A DNA stretch of 64,000 bases from Coleophoma eucalyptorum (Eukaryota > Ascomycota > Leotiomycetes > Helotiales > Dermateaceae), in contig JALRME010000031.1 in NCBI GenBank assembly GCA_026120035.1, forward strand, positions 248,001 to 312,000, given 5' to 3'. Under the pieces are notes generated by a model, which saw only the letters and a list, made by a program, of their open reading frames with translations, did no database searches and was not told the origin of the DNA. The position numbers and the translations under genes are program-made. How positions within the stretch are numbered: position 1 is the stretch's first letter; the number at the start of each line of letters is the position of its first letter. Positions 1 through 10,627 of this stretch are shown piece by piece.

Positions 1-335
1 TATCTAATTGAACAAATAGCACATGTATATAACAACAGTCTCTCTTCAATACGTCTACATTCTTCCACTTATAGCGATATCTTGTCATAGAAAGATTCAA
101 TGTTAAGTGTAGTTAAGACGCGCTGCCTAGTTGTTGTGTTGTTATCTTGACATTGTTAGTAAGCAGGAGTTTTGCCCGGTAGCACGCGTCCGACGTATAA
201 GATAACAATCCACATCCACCGATAAGGCAAATCGCCGGCATTCCAACTCCAATTGAGGGTACCATGATAACAAGTCCTTTACAGTTCGCCCAGTGTACTA
301 CATGCCATAGGTTGAGGCCCTAAAAGGTGTTCGGG
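1..335 (+). promoter_or_regulatory. Upstream region of the Zn2Cys6 regulator with three GATA-factor motifs
   Basis: No gene is visible here. Three HGATAR-type motifs lie on the plus strand at about 200-205 (AGATAA), 220-226 (CGATAAG) and 265-270 (TGATAA), within 140 bp of the ATG at 336. Such motifs bind AreA/Nit2-type nitrogen regulators in ascomycetes. Binding here is inferred; the motif is short and some copies are expected by chance. Confidence 0.4.
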
Positions 336-2520
336 ATGGCAGGCAATAGCGAATTAGGTCAAAGGCCATATCGTTCAAAAAAGCAGAAGCCTTGCAATGC
401 ATGCCGACGACGACGAGCAGGTTGCATTCGTGAAGGAAGTTTTGCATGCACATTCTGCACCCGGCGGAACCTAGATTGTGTTGTTGAATCAGATTTCCAA
501 GTCCAAAGAAGAGGATTGGGCCCTGCACAAGCTAGAAATCAAAGCGCCCGAACATCGGCAATTACACTGTCCCCAGAGAAATTAACTCCAAGTTCGATCG
601 CATCCTCGGACCTACTTAAACCTGCTGATCATCGCCAACCTAATGGGGCTTCAGGGCGAACATTGCAATATATTGGCTCCAGTGGTGACCACGACTCCTT
701 TATCTTACAACATCGTATGTGTGAGGAACCAGAAGAGCTTGATGCTGCGGACTGGACATGTCAGAGAATCAGCAGGGACCTAAGCAACCCCGTTCACTTT
801 TCAGTAAATAAGTCAGGTCAAGATAATGTTATTGGCTGACCGCCTGCAGGCTTTTCCTGACGAACATCTGGATGCACATCCCAGTTACTACCCCCGAAAT
901 GTTGTTGAAGAATCGGTCAGACCCTTCCGCGAAGGCTTAGTGAAGGCATATTTTGAATATGTGCACACGTCATTTGCCCTTCTCGGGCCCCAGACTCCCT
1001 CAACCATAGCAAACTCCCCAACACTTATGAGCTCAATTTATTGCCTGGCACAGGCCTACTTCCCTCCCGCTCAGAATCTGGATCCGTGGCTATTCACGGA
1101 TTTCAATAAACAAGCTCTTCATATAGAAACGCACAATGTGAAGCTGGAAACCGTTGAAGCTGCGCTTCTATTTGCTCAACGCCATGCACGTCTCATTCGG
1201 TATTTATGTTTCGTTCTAATTGGTAGTATTGGCCAGAGCTCAAATGCTGACCTTGTGTTATTTATAGCGCACCGACAATGCCTGGAATGTGTGCTGAAAT
1301 AGGGAGCGTAAGTACTTCCTCAGAACTTCAACACAGCCGCTGACCGGCACCTTGTAGATTATCGGAATGAGTCATGACCTTGGCTTAAATGTTGATCCCA
1401 TCGACTGGGAGATTTCGGATACAGAAAAACGGCGTCGGAGACGATTGTGGTGGGGAGTATATGTACAAGACAAATGGTAGGTTATTACTTTTCCAATTTT
1501 CTTTCAGAAACTAAAATATTCAGGTCCGCATTGACTCTAGGACGTCCTTCGTATTTGCATGATGAACAAAGTGACGTCTCCCTGTTAAAAATGTCTGATT
1601 TTGCACTGGAAGGTGCTGATGAACCTTCGCCACCAAATAAACAGCCGGCACAAATATTCATTGGACTGACTACATTATCAATTATATTAAGTGACATACT
1701 TATAGCGTTCTTTACTATAAGGTCCATGAGGGCTCTTCGGACAATAGTGGTGGACCAGGTGAAGCATATATGCACTTCATTTGAAAACAAACTCGAAATA
1801 TGGCACGTGAACCATTTGGAGCCTGTCATAGCTAAGAAGGGCTTTCCCGATTCAACAGGTCTGGAGTCCCATAACGTAATATTATCCTACTAACTCTTCA
1901 AGGTTCGCTTGAGCTTGCATTTTACACTGTACAGGCTACCCTTTACCGCGGAGTCCTACGCGCGGTGCTCTCGAAGTTCTCGGATGATGATCTGTTCTCC
2001 GCACACCTGCGACAACGCGGAAGAGAGGTGGCCTCATCCGTCATCGAACTCTTGGAGCTGCTTTCTGTGACTCGTAGCTCAGCGTTCTGGTGGTCAGGTG
2101 AGTACAAGCTCCAGTAGTTTGCTTGTACTGCAGGGCTGATATTTCACAGCATCAAAGATCAACTTTGCTATCGCAGGTAGCTTTATGATAAGCTTATTCC
2201 TCTGCTCTGTATCAGATGAGGAGAGTCAATATTGGATGGATAAGATCACATTCTATCGAAAACTACTTCGTGCTCATATTGCCGGGTTCGACGTTACAAA
2301 GCATGCGTCGATTAGGCTGGATTTGCTTGCGACCTGTTGTAGAACTTCACAACCACCAAGATCCGGACCTAGTATGACTCCCCAGGAGCAGCTATCGATG
2401 GCGGGTTGTGAAGGGTGGGGATTTGACAATGCGCTGCTAATGGAAGACCATGATACCGATTGGTTATCCTCTCTTCCAGCAGAATCATCGTTCAATATGC
2501 AAAATTCTGGGCTGCTCTAG
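336..2520 (+). CDS. Zn(II)2Cys6 transcription factor, TamA/Dal81-like
   Basis: Predicted nuclear regulator of about 625 residues in seven exons: 336-803, 850-1199, 1268-1307, 1358-1476, 1524-1858, 1903-2097 and 2150-2520. All junctions keep frame. The start is the ATG at 336. An N-terminal binuclear zinc cluster begins CNACRRRRAGC near residue 23 and is followed by a second triplet of cysteines. The middle region matches the fungal-specific TF domain: a KLETVEAALLFAQRHAR segment, then RAPTMPGMCAEIG (made by joining exons 2 and 3), then RRRRRLWWGVYVQDKW and ALTLGRPSYL. This combination resembles the TamA/Dal81 group, which co-activates use of secondary nitrogen sources. The next genes include a purine-type permease and a guanine deaminase, so a role in nitrogen catabolism fits. 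The exact ortholog is not proven. Exon 3 is only 40 nt. Confidence 0.85.
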
Positions 2521-2725
2521 GGGTTATAGAAGAATTATTTTATTTCTTTTTGTATTAAGCATTGGAAGATTAATGAATGGTCCTTTGGCGCGATAGAAAA
2601 TATGTAACGACTTTAATCGTCTTGAATATCAATACCTATTAGCTACTGGTAGTGCTATTCTGGATGCCGAATGCACTACTTTTATTCAGTAAGGGATATA
2701 AAAGTGTATATGACATGTCAATATA

Positions 2726-4447
2726 CTACAAAGTATGACCACGCATTATATACAAGCGAGCCTCAAATGGTCCGAGGATTCCTTCCTTTAGCGGTGGTGC
2801 ATTAGCAATGATCAGTGTCGCGGTAGTGAAGTCATTGGGTATCTTGTACGGCTGCTCCAAATTCGTAAAGTTAAGCAAAACTAGAGCTGTCTCGTCACCA
2901 AAACTCTTTGTATAGCTCATTGTATTGGGATTTCCTTCATCAATATAGCGAAACTTTCCATGTGCAAAGATATCAATATTTTCTTTACGTAATGCGAGCA
3001 AATTCTTCCAGAAATTGAGAACACTGCCTTTATCATTATATTGATCCTGGACGTTGATATCAATATAGTTGTCATTGATTCGCATCCAAGGACCATTTTC
3101 AGCACTAGTAAACCCGCCGTGTAATGAACTGGTCCACTGCATAGGCGTTCTGCCATGATCCCGAGCTACTTTTCGAATATTGTTCATCGCATTCTTCAAT
3201 TTCTTAGGATCGTTAGTAGATGCTGTCACCGAACTCCAATAGTTTCTTGTTGAGATATCTTTGTAATCCTCAATCGGCCACTCTGCTGGGATATTTGTCA
3301 TCCCAATTTCCTGACCCTGGTAAATAAAAAGTGTGCCTGTTGCTGTAACCTGAAGCATGGCCAACATCTTTGCTGCCGCAATGCGGAACTTTGGTTCGTC
3401 TGATGCAAATCGGGAGACCGATCGTGCAAGGTCGTGGTTCTCGAGAAATATCGTGGTCCAGCCATCGGTGCCTTCGATGAAATTTTGCCATTTTGCGAAA
3501 GGTTCTTTGAAATCTAATAGATTGAAGGGTTTGACATCAAAGCTACTCAACGCGTAACCTAAGCAAGCGCTTTCAAACTGAAATCCCATACCAACACGAC
3601 TTTCTGCTGCGCTGACGTATTCTAAAGCAATACTCGTATCGCCAAGGCCACCAAATTCTCCAACAGTCATCATATCGCCATATTTCGACAGAACACCATG
3701 AATCTCATTCAGTATTTGGTAATTCTCCTTTCGGTGACTGAAAGGAGAGTGCGGATGCGATTCAGGAGCGTCAACAAATGAAGAATCCTTGGAAAACAAA
3801 CCCATAGCATCAATTCGGAAACCATCGATGCCTTTGTCAAGCCAGAAAACCATTGCACTTTCATATATTGCTTCTCGTACAGCCTTGCAACCCCAGTTAA
3901 CATCAGGCTGCCCGTGGGCAAAGAGATGAAGATAGTATTCTTCACTCAATTCGTCCCACTGCCATGCACTACCACCGAACATTGACTGCCAGTTGTTGGG
4001 TGGCTCACGTTCTCCATCCTCGTACTTGGCAGCACGCCAGATATACCAGTCGCGCTTGGGGTTGCTTTTGGAAGACCGTGACTCTTTAAACCATGAATGT
4101 TGATCCGAGGTATGATTAATAACGAGATCAAGCAAGATGCGTATTCCACGCTGATGGCAACCGTGGATAATGTCTTCTAAATCGGAGATTGTTCCGTAGG
4201 GCTGATGGATATTCTCATAGTTGGAAATATCATAGCCCAAGTCAACCTGTGGACTTTCGAATATGGGGGATATCCACAAAACATCTGCTCCAAGGCCATG
4301 GATATGATCAAGAGACTCCAATATTCCTCTCAAGTCTCCAATGCCATCTCCATCGGAGTCTTTGAAACTTGTAGGCCATATCTGGTATACTACTGCATCT
4401 TTCCACCACGTCCTCTGCAGCCCCTTGATAGAATCTATGGATACCAT
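2726..4447 (-). CDS. Intracellular GH13 alpha-glucosidase (maltase/isomaltase type)
   Basis: Single-exon 573-residue enzyme hydrolysing alpha-glucosidic bonds of small oligosaccharides such as maltose or isomaltose. It starts TWWKDAVVYQIWPTSF after a few residues and has no signal peptide, so it should act in the cytosol. The four GH13 regions are present: DLVINHTS near residue 108, GFRIDAMG with nucleophile Asp213, TVGEFGG with acid/base Glu264, and FLENHDLARS with Asp339. Length is normal for yeast and fungal maltases. The residue after the nucleophile is Ala, where yeast maltases carry Thr and isomaltases Val, so specificity cannot be read directly from this site. It lies tail-to-tail with the regulator gene, 205 bp away, and does not obviously belong to the purine theme around it. 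Confidence 0.93.
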   Translation of the reverse strand: MVSIDSIKGLQRTWWKDAVVYQIWPTSFKDSDGDGIGDLRGILESLDHIHGLGADVLWISPIFESPQVDLGYDISNYENIHQPYGTISDLEDIIHGCHQRGIRILLDLVINHTSDQHSWFKESRSSKSNPKRDWYIWRAAKYEDGEREPPNNWQSMFGGSAWQWDELSEEYYLHLFAHGQPDVNWGCKAVREAIYESAMVFWLDKGIDGFRIDAMGLFSKDSSFVDAPESHPHSPFSHRKENYQILNEIHGVLSKYGDMMTVGEFGGLGDTSIALEYVSAAESRVGMGFQFESACLGYALSSFDVKPFNLLDFKEPFAKWQNFIEGTDGWTTIFLENHDLARSVSRFASDEPKFRIAAAKMLAMLQVTATGTLFIYQGQEIGMTNIPAEWPIEDYKDISTRNYWSSVTASTNDPKKLKNAMNNIRKVARDHGRTPMQWTSSLHGGFTSAENGPWMRINDNYIDINVQDQYNDKGSVLNFWKNLLALRKENIDIFAHGKFRYIDEGNPNTMSYTKSFGDETALVLLNFTNLEQPYKIPNDFTTATLIIANAPPLKEGILGPFEARLYIMRGHTL

Positions 4448-5167
4448 ATCAATGTTTCCATGTAGTCTACTTTACAATCACTAAATGGCGTGTTGTGAAA
4501 AAGATATATTCAAATATTGTGCAAGTTGAAAGCAGTAGTTGTAATTCGTAAGTTTTACTTTAAGTCTTATCTCGACTTGCCGTACACATCAGCAGGTTTT
4601 TTTTGACAAGGATACATGGGAAACATCATTTGGCTGTTTTCTGCGGCCAATGTTCTGTTTTCATGTCGCCGTTCTCTGCGCAGGCGAAAGTTCGCCGAAG
4701 TTCAGAGTTCGCCGACTAAGTTGTTGGAGGTTCGCCTAACAAGATTCGGAATACCGATGCCACTTGCCAATAATCAACCAAATAATATCCAACCCAAGGT
4801 TTTCTATTACGCTGATAATACTCAAAGCAATGAAATTATTCCCCTATGATAAATTCATTTGGAAAACGGCAGTGTGCCTTATTAAGTAAAGTAAGATCAT
4901 CCGTGCGAAATCTTTCAAGCGCTATCTTAATACAACCTTCTAACGGCATTTTTCTCTGGAGGGAGCGTTATAGGTAGCTGTGATATCGGCTTAGAGTATT
5001 CGTTCTTCAGTCCGCTAGCTCTTGCTTAAAGATATGCCAATCTGATATAATAAAATTTCACTAGTAATAGTAGTAGAGTACAAAACATTTCCACTTATTT
5101 AAAAGTTTAGTTTCCACAAAACTCTTCTAATTTCCTCAAATATATTTTATGCTAAGCTGAAATTTAT
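4448..5167. other. Intergenic: promoter of the GH13 gene and 3' flank of the permease
   Basis: This stretch of 720 bp has no supported gene. It contains a short cluster of TTCGCC/GTTCGCC motifs around 4680-4740 and is otherwise AT-rich. A 77-codon open frame at 4616-4849 has no recognisable features. Confidence 0.5.
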
Positions 5168-6742
5168 TTACCTGCCCGTGTATGTTTTCTCTAGAATTCG
5201 AGCTGGTATATATGCAATAGTCGCAAGAGCTCCACTTAGGATCCACCCCAATTCAGCACCGTCAGGCTTCACAGACTTTGCAACAATACCAGTGTACCAA
5301 GACATGTCCATACCTAGAACAGCACCCACGAATGCCATACAAATAGCCGCAAACCCAGCGTACCCTGTGGGAAGGATATTAAGATCATTCCAGCCTTCTA
5401 GCGGATAAACCCCTCTCCGGAAGTAAAAGTGCTCCAAGCAGACAATGATATAGAACGGCGTTGACCAGTATCCTACAATGGTGAGAAAGTCGCTCAAGAT
5501 TGTAGCAAATGACTCCTCGCCAGCTATGGCGAAGACGATGTATACTATCGAGCCGAGAATTGTCCAGACAAATCGAGGAATCTTCAAGGCCCAATTACCC
5601 AAATTTTGTGCAGAGAAAGCAAGAGAGTAGTTGTTGACAATATTGCATCCGATGATAGACATAGCCATGACAACCAGCAGGAACTTTCCAAATCCACCGA
5701 TTGGTTTGAGAGCTTGACCCATGACACCACCGACACCAGCAGTATTATAAGCTTCGGCAAAGCCTGAATCAGAATAAGTCGCACACATAAAGCCCAACCC
5801 AAGAAGTTCGGTGAGCGTAATTCCAAAAAAATTGCCAGCCCAGATCGCTGTTCCCAGTTTCCATCTGTTTGTGTTCTCGGGGTAGCGAACATTATAGTCT
5901 GCTGCACAACCAGCCCAGCCGGCAACAAAACCATATACGATGGCGATAAATGTCATACAGTTGGCAGCTTCTGAAGGACCGGATCCCATAGGAACAGCAG
6001 CAACATCGAAATGCTTTGCCCCATATCCTGCTAGGAAGCAAAAGACGAAGACTTGCGGAATCCAACTGTAGCGCTCGTATTTATGAATTATGTGATAGCC
6101 AAATATGCAGATAACGGTTGCGCATATACCAATGACAAGATTGCCAGCCCAGAGGGGACACTTTCCATTCGAGACTTCAAGCAAGATCTGAGCTCCAGCG
6201 ATAGAGTTTACAGCAGACCAACCAACACAACCACAAAGATTGAGGATGACAATAATTCGCATACCCCAGACACCGAACGAGTAACGACTCATGACAACTT
6301 GGCGCAGCCCGGTAAGGGGACCAAATGTACCAAATAAACCCACAAGCATCGATGTGAAGAAGTTGATGATGACGATGATAGCAAAGGAATCCCAGAAACC
6401 AAGACCAACCTCCGGACCCAGCATTCCAGTTGCAAAAGTTGAGGCCGTAAAGTTAGCTGCCGCCCACATGGTAAAGCCGTCCCAAACACTTTGTGTCTCA
6501 CGCTCTTCAGGCTTGACCCGCTCAATACCACGCCCTTCAACATTGGCTCTTTCCACAGTCTTCAGCCAGCTTCGAAACCATCCGTGCATAGCAACTACCT
6601 CGGACTCATTGTCGACATACTTGTGTTGGGAAACCGTTGTATGCTCCGTAATATCCATAATAGTTCCCTTTTCCATAGCACTACCTTCAACCATGGCTGG
6701 TGGGATTTCTGAAGAAACACGCATTTTTTTTTCGATGGACAT
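5168..6742 (-). CDS. NCS1-family purine/cytosine permease (Fcy type)
   Basis: Single-exon plasma-membrane transporter of 524 residues with about 12 hydrophobic segments. A cytosolic N-terminal tail of about 85 residues leads into the WDGFTMWAAANFTAST segment and then a GFWDSFAIIVIINF segment typical of NCS1 helix 1/2. CGCVGWSAVNSIAGAQIL and HKYERYSWIPQVFVF are characteristic of the Fcy (Fcy2/FcyB) branch, which imports cytosine, adenine, guanine and hypoxanthine by proton symport, rather than the Fur branch. It is divergently transcribed from the guanine deaminase, 770 bp away, with GATA motifs between. Uptake of guanine followed by deamination is the obvious joint role, but this is inferred. 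The ATG at 6742 gives the full expected length. Confidence 0.9.
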   Translation of the reverse strand: MSIEKKMRVSSEIPPAMVEGSAMEKGTIMDITEHTTVSQHKYVDNESEVVAMHGWFRSWLKTVERANVEGRGIERVKPEERETQSVWDGFTMWAAANFTASTFATGMLGPEVGLGFWDSFAIIVIINFFTSMLVGLFGTFGPLTGLRQVVMSRYSFGVWGMRIIVILNLCGCVGWSAVNSIAGAQILLEVSNGKCPLWAGNLVIGICATVICIFGYHIIHKYERYSWIPQVFVFCFLAGYGAKHFDVAAVPMGSGPSEAANCMTFIAIVYGFVAGWAGCAADYNVRYPENTNRWKLGTAIWAGNFFGITLTELLGLGFMCATYSDSGFAEAYNTAGVGGVMGQALKPIGGFGKFLLVVMAMSIIGCNIVNNYSLAFSAQNLGNWALKIPRFVWTILGSIVYIVFAIAGEESFATILSDFLTIVGYWSTPFYIIVCLEHFYFRRGVYPLEGWNDLNILPTGYAGFAAICMAFVGAVLGMDMSWYTGIVAKSVKPDGAELGWILSGALATIAYIPARILEKTYTGR

Positions 6743-7512
6743 AATGAAGATATAATTAGGAGGATGGTAGTTCTAGGAGAAGGCAATCAGTCCTAATCAG
6801 GTAGAAAGCCAGAGCCGATTCTAATGAAAGATTATTATAGAAGGAAACTGATACTGTTTATACACTGACCAACTCCTTATCTTTGGCGAAGGAAAAAGGT
6901 CAGTTACTGAGCTCTGAGGTAGGTTAGCTGGAGAATACTATCCTGCGTCCGCAGCCAACTACTTCGCGGACTGATTCCTTATCTTTTCAGAAGCGGAGAA
7001 GACAGGGATGGAAGTCAACCTGCAGGGCAGTTCTCGCAAGCTCTTGTCCTTATATGATTTATTTACTATTATCTAATTTATGTTTCTTATATTTCCATGG
7101 GCTACTTGATAGAACCAAGCCTTAGAATTGGTCTTCACTCCTGTATATTCTAAGCGCCTCCTGCGATATTACCATCTTTTACTCTGGGGTACGCATAACA
7201 ACACGATCGGTAGCGGCCGAGCATATATCTTTAGGTCATCGGAAGCCACTATCTCTTTTGTAAACCATAAGTGGGGTAATCATGCATGGGCTGACCAGAT
7301 GTTCTACGCTCAAATTCCTGACGCGGCCATTTTCCAATCAAGCCAAGCCAAGCACAGCTGATAACGAGAGACAACCAGATAGGATGAACGACAATGGAAT
7401 CCGCATTACACAGTAAATCCCCATAATATAACAGTTTCAATTCATACCTCTTAATACTTTCATTTCGAGATACCTTTTGGATATACTTTTACCAGTTTCA
7501 CTGACTCTTATC
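6743..7512. promoter_or_regulatory. Divergent promoter between Fcy permease and guanine deaminase
   Basis: This 770-bp shared intergenic region has no supported gene. HGATAR motifs appear at about 6877-6882 and 6979-6984 (TTATCT, minus-strand AGATAA), 7069-7074 (TTATCT), 7359-7364 (TGATAA) and 7377-7382 (AGATAG). This fits nitrogen control by an AreA-type factor. The number is only moderately above chance for AT-rich DNA. Confidence 0.4.
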
Positions 7513-8871
7513 ATGGAGATTTTGCCTCTCGCGTTTTATGGGACGGTCGTCCACTCCCTGTCTCTTACAGAATTAGAAATCATTCTAAACTGTTTGCTTG
7601 CTGTGGGAAGTGATGGAACAATTCATATATTTGAGAAAGATGTTAAGGAGGATGCCATTGGCAGTATTCTCATCTCCAAGGGATTCCCTAAGAATGTCTC
7701 AGTCAAAATTTTGAAAAGGGGTCAATTTCTTATACCTGGTTTCGTTGACACCCACAACCATGCGCCGCAATGGACACAGCGTGGCCAAGGAACTGGTCGT
7801 GAGCTTCTTGAATGGCTTGATCACATCACTTACCCTCATGAGGCACGATATGCCGATCCTATTTATGCACGGAAAATGTACGCATCCTGTGTCAAAGGTT
7901 TCATTAAACAAGGCATCACTACGGCTTCATATTACGGCTCTCTTCACGGCGAGGGTACCAAGATTCTTGCTGAAACTTGCTTGGAGATGGGACAGAGGGC
8001 TTATGTTGGGAAATGTAATATGAATCGAAACAGCCCAGCATGGTGCCGAGATGCAAGCGCGCAAGAGAGCCTTGCCGTGACTGAGGATTTCATCGCTCAT
8101 GTGCGTAAGATAGATCCTGGTGCTGCGCTGGTGACACCGATTATAACTCCACGCTTTGCTATTTCTTGCGATGCCGACGTTCTCTCAGGTCTCGGCAATA
8201 TCGCGGTTGCCAACCCCGACCTTCCAATTCAAACGCACTTCCATGAATCTATGGAGGAAGTGAAGGTTACGAAGGACTTGTTTCCGGAATTCAAAAGCGA
8301 GGCGGATTTGTATGAGCACTTTGGTTTGATGAACAATCGCACAATTATGGCACATTGTGTTTATGCTGGCGATTACGAAATGCAACGTCTGAAGGCCCTG
8401 GAATGTGGTGTTGCACACTGCCCAATATCAATCATGACTGGAGGGATTTATGGCAGCGCGCCTATACGAGCCTTTTTGCGAAAAGGGATCAAAGTCGGGC
8501 TTGGTACCGACAGTGGAGGTGGATATTCTTCAAGTATTCTGGATGCAATGCGTGGAGCTCTTATAAATTCCAAAGTGAAGGAGAGAGATACAAGCGGGCT
8601 GGATAAGTGTTTGAGTGTAAGTGAACTATTTTTTCTAGCAACACTAGGAGGAGCTCAAGTATGCAACTTGGATGAGAAAATTGGAAATTTTGTCGTAGGA
8701 AAGGAATTTGATAGCTTGCTTATTGATACGATCGAAGATAAATTTACTGGGACTGTAACTGTGATTGAGGAAGAAGACACTATAGCAGATATCTTTGACA
8801 AGTTCCTATTCACTGGCGACGATAGGAATATTGCGGCGGTATATGTAAAAGGAAGATCAGTTAAAACATGA
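7513..8871 (+). CDS. Guanine deaminase
   Basis: Single-exon cytosolic enzyme of 452 residues from the ATG at 7513. It hydrolyses guanine to xanthine and ammonia (EC 3.5.4.3), the entry of guanine into purine catabolism. It has the amidohydrolase TIM-barrel zinc ligands in order: FVDTHNHAPQ (His81 and His83), THFHES, MAHCVY, and GLGTDSGGGYSSSILDA with the catalytic Asp. The RGQGTGRELLEWLDHITYPHE stretch matches the guanine deaminase signature better than other cytosine or chlorohydrolase members. Length is normal. It is head-to-head with the Fcy-type purine permease, so uptake and first catabolic step are side by side. Confidence 0.93.
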   Translation: MEILPLAFYGTVVHSLSLTELEIILNCLLAVGSDGTIHIFEKDVKEDAIGSILISKGFPKNVSVKILKRGQFLIPGFVDTHNHAPQWTQRGQGTGRELLEWLDHITYPHEARYADPIYARKMYASCVKGFIKQGITTASYYGSLHGEGTKILAETCLEMGQRAYVGKCNMNRNSPAWCRDASAQESLAVTEDFIAHVRKIDPGAALVTPIITPRFAISCDADVLSGLGNIAVANPDLPIQTHFHESMEEVKVTKDLFPEFKSEADLYEHFGLMNNRTIMAHCVYAGDYEMQRLKALECGVAHCPISIMTGGIYGSAPIRAFLRKGIKVGLGTDSGGGYSSSILDAMRGALINSKVKERDTSGLDKCLSVSELFFLATLGGAQVCNLDEKIGNFVVGKEFDSLLIDTIEDKFTGTVTVIEEEDTIADIFDKFLFTGDDRNIAAVYVKGRSVKT

Positions 8872-9245
8872 GCGTGTTATCAATTGAGAGGCAATAAATT
8901 CCACTGTAAAACTGTCTTGTGAAGATTTCTCTTTTAGTATATATTTCAATTTCGTTGAAATTCAAAGTTCATCTCTAATTTATTAAAATAATACGACCAA
9001 TAATCACTAGATGTCGACTGATACCACTTATTACTGTTAGAGTTTTGATAGTTCTTTCGACTATTACTTCCTATACCTCGAATATAGGCCCCCTTGAAAA
9101 CCTGAATCCAGACCTGGATTAACCAGTCTTATTGTGCGCCCAATGGAATACACAAAACAGCCATGAGATTAGATGAGTGAGCTAAGTTTATAAGTTTATA
9201 TCTTCTACAATTTTTAAGTGCAGGGAAGCTTGTTTATACTAATCA
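8872..9245. other. Convergent 3' intergenic region
   Basis: 374 bp between the stop of guanine deaminase and the stop of the dioxygenase. AT-rich, no gene seen. Confidence 0.5.
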
Positions 9246-10627
9246 TTAATAAGAGTCAAATGCTGGCACGACTCCTGCCTCAGCTTCTGCTTTCCTCTTC
9301 GCAAGTCTTGCATCTTGCTTCTTCCTTAGACCCACAATATACTGACAAACCGTCAGTTTCACCTACTAATCTTGGCATATCAGGACAACTTACTTCCTTG
9401 ATGTTAAGCGGCTCATACTTTGGAGGATTGTCTTGGGATTGACATGTTGGAAGGACCTAACAGGATTATCCTTATTAATGCTTGCTTATCTTCGTGAACT
9501 CTAATTTTCCTTCCATACATACCTCACAGTAAGCATCAAAGTCCAGACCGAAAAAGAATGGGATAGAGTAGCGTGGCTTGTTACCTGTCAACCGCTTGAC
9601 GCGGTGGACGGTGGATACAAAGCGACCGTTAGATGCTTGCTGTAGCCAGTCTCCAACATTTACAATAAACGTTCCCTCAATCGGATGAGCAGGGATCCAT
9701 TGTGCGTTCAAGTTCAGGATCTCCAGACCTCCTATGCTATCTTGGCTGAGCATGGTGAAAGCTGGGAGAAAATGTCAGTAACTGCTCTGCTTCTTTACAC
9801 TAGAGCAACATATACTTTCGAAGTCTGTATGTGCGCCAATACCGTTCTCATCCTCGCTGTTCAGTTCCATGGGAGAATAGCGATGTGTTCTAATAGTTGC
9901 TAGCGGTGCTCTCATCATATTGTCGAAGTACTCCTCTTCAACATCCAAGCCCAAAGCAAACAGGCGCATCAAGCGACGTCCAAGAGTTAGCATATGCGAC
10001 CAATATGTCATCATTCCCTTCTTGAACTCCGGGAAAAAATCATCAGGCCATTGATTGATATAGTGCAGAGCCTTTTGAACTTCAGTCAGATTAGGTGGCT
10101 CGATGTCCCATTCCTCGTCATAGCTAAATGTGTAGCCCTCTTTCTTCTCTATTTCCTCGCGCAGTAGATCAGCCAAAAGCATTGCTTAGCCTAGGTGGCA
10201 TGCAATCCTACAACATACCGCCTTTTTTGAATCTCTCGTCGAGCCTTGCGCTGTATAGCGCCTCGTACCCGCGAAGGCCATCATTCTTATAGTTGAAGTT
10301 CTGCATCTTTTTCTCGATTGGAAGATCGAAGTATTCCTTCGTGACGCGATATGCTTCATCAATTATTGCCTGGTCAACGCCATGATTCTTGATATACATG
10401 AAGCCGACCGTCTCGAACACTTCAGCGATCTTGCGAGCAACTTGCTTACGATCTTCGACTTTATCGCTATATGCTAGTGTTAGGTCAACAACTGGAATCT
10501 CGGTGAATGTTTTGAAAGCTTTATCGCCAGTCAGGACTTCACGCTTGGCGCCGAATCGACCATCTTGGTAGAAATATTCGTACTGAGGCCGAGCAGCAGA
10601 GGCGGTTGTAACTGTAGCTAAGGACAT
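9246..10627 (-). CDS. 2-oxoglutarate/Fe(II)-dependent dioxygenase (isopenicillin N synthase-like family)
   Basis: Predicted cytosolic oxygenase of about 379 residues in five exons: 10627-10219, 10148-9816, 9761-9523, 9456-9394 and 9341-9246. The DIOX_N domain starts at FTEIPVVDLTLAY and includes TVGFMYIKNHGVD. The catalytic domain has IGAHTDFE followed across an intron by TFTMLSQD (giving the HxD iron ligands), then STVHRVKRL for the distal His and PRYSIPFF for the 2OG-binding Arg-x-Ser. Exon 4 supplies LPTCQSQDNPPKYEPLNIKE, the usual C-terminal element of the family, and exon 5 a charged tail. The first intron acceptor is the least certain; a shorter 34-nt intron would insert extra residues. 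The substrate is unknown. The gene is head-to-head with a permease in a block with purine genes, so a nitrogenous substrate is plausible but unproven. Confidence 0.85.

Noticed and set aside
298..528. Minus-strand frame of 76 codons
   Set aside because: It overlaps the zinc-cluster exon of the regulator and has no features of its own.
4616..4849. Small plus-strand frame between the GH13 and Fcy genes
   Set aside because: No domain, low-complexity composition, lies in a promoter region.
9246..10627. Xanthine dioxygenase (XanA) as the name of the dioxygenase
   Set aside because: Tempting because of the purine context, but XanA is TauD-like; this protein has DIOX_N and isopenicillin-synthase-type motifs.
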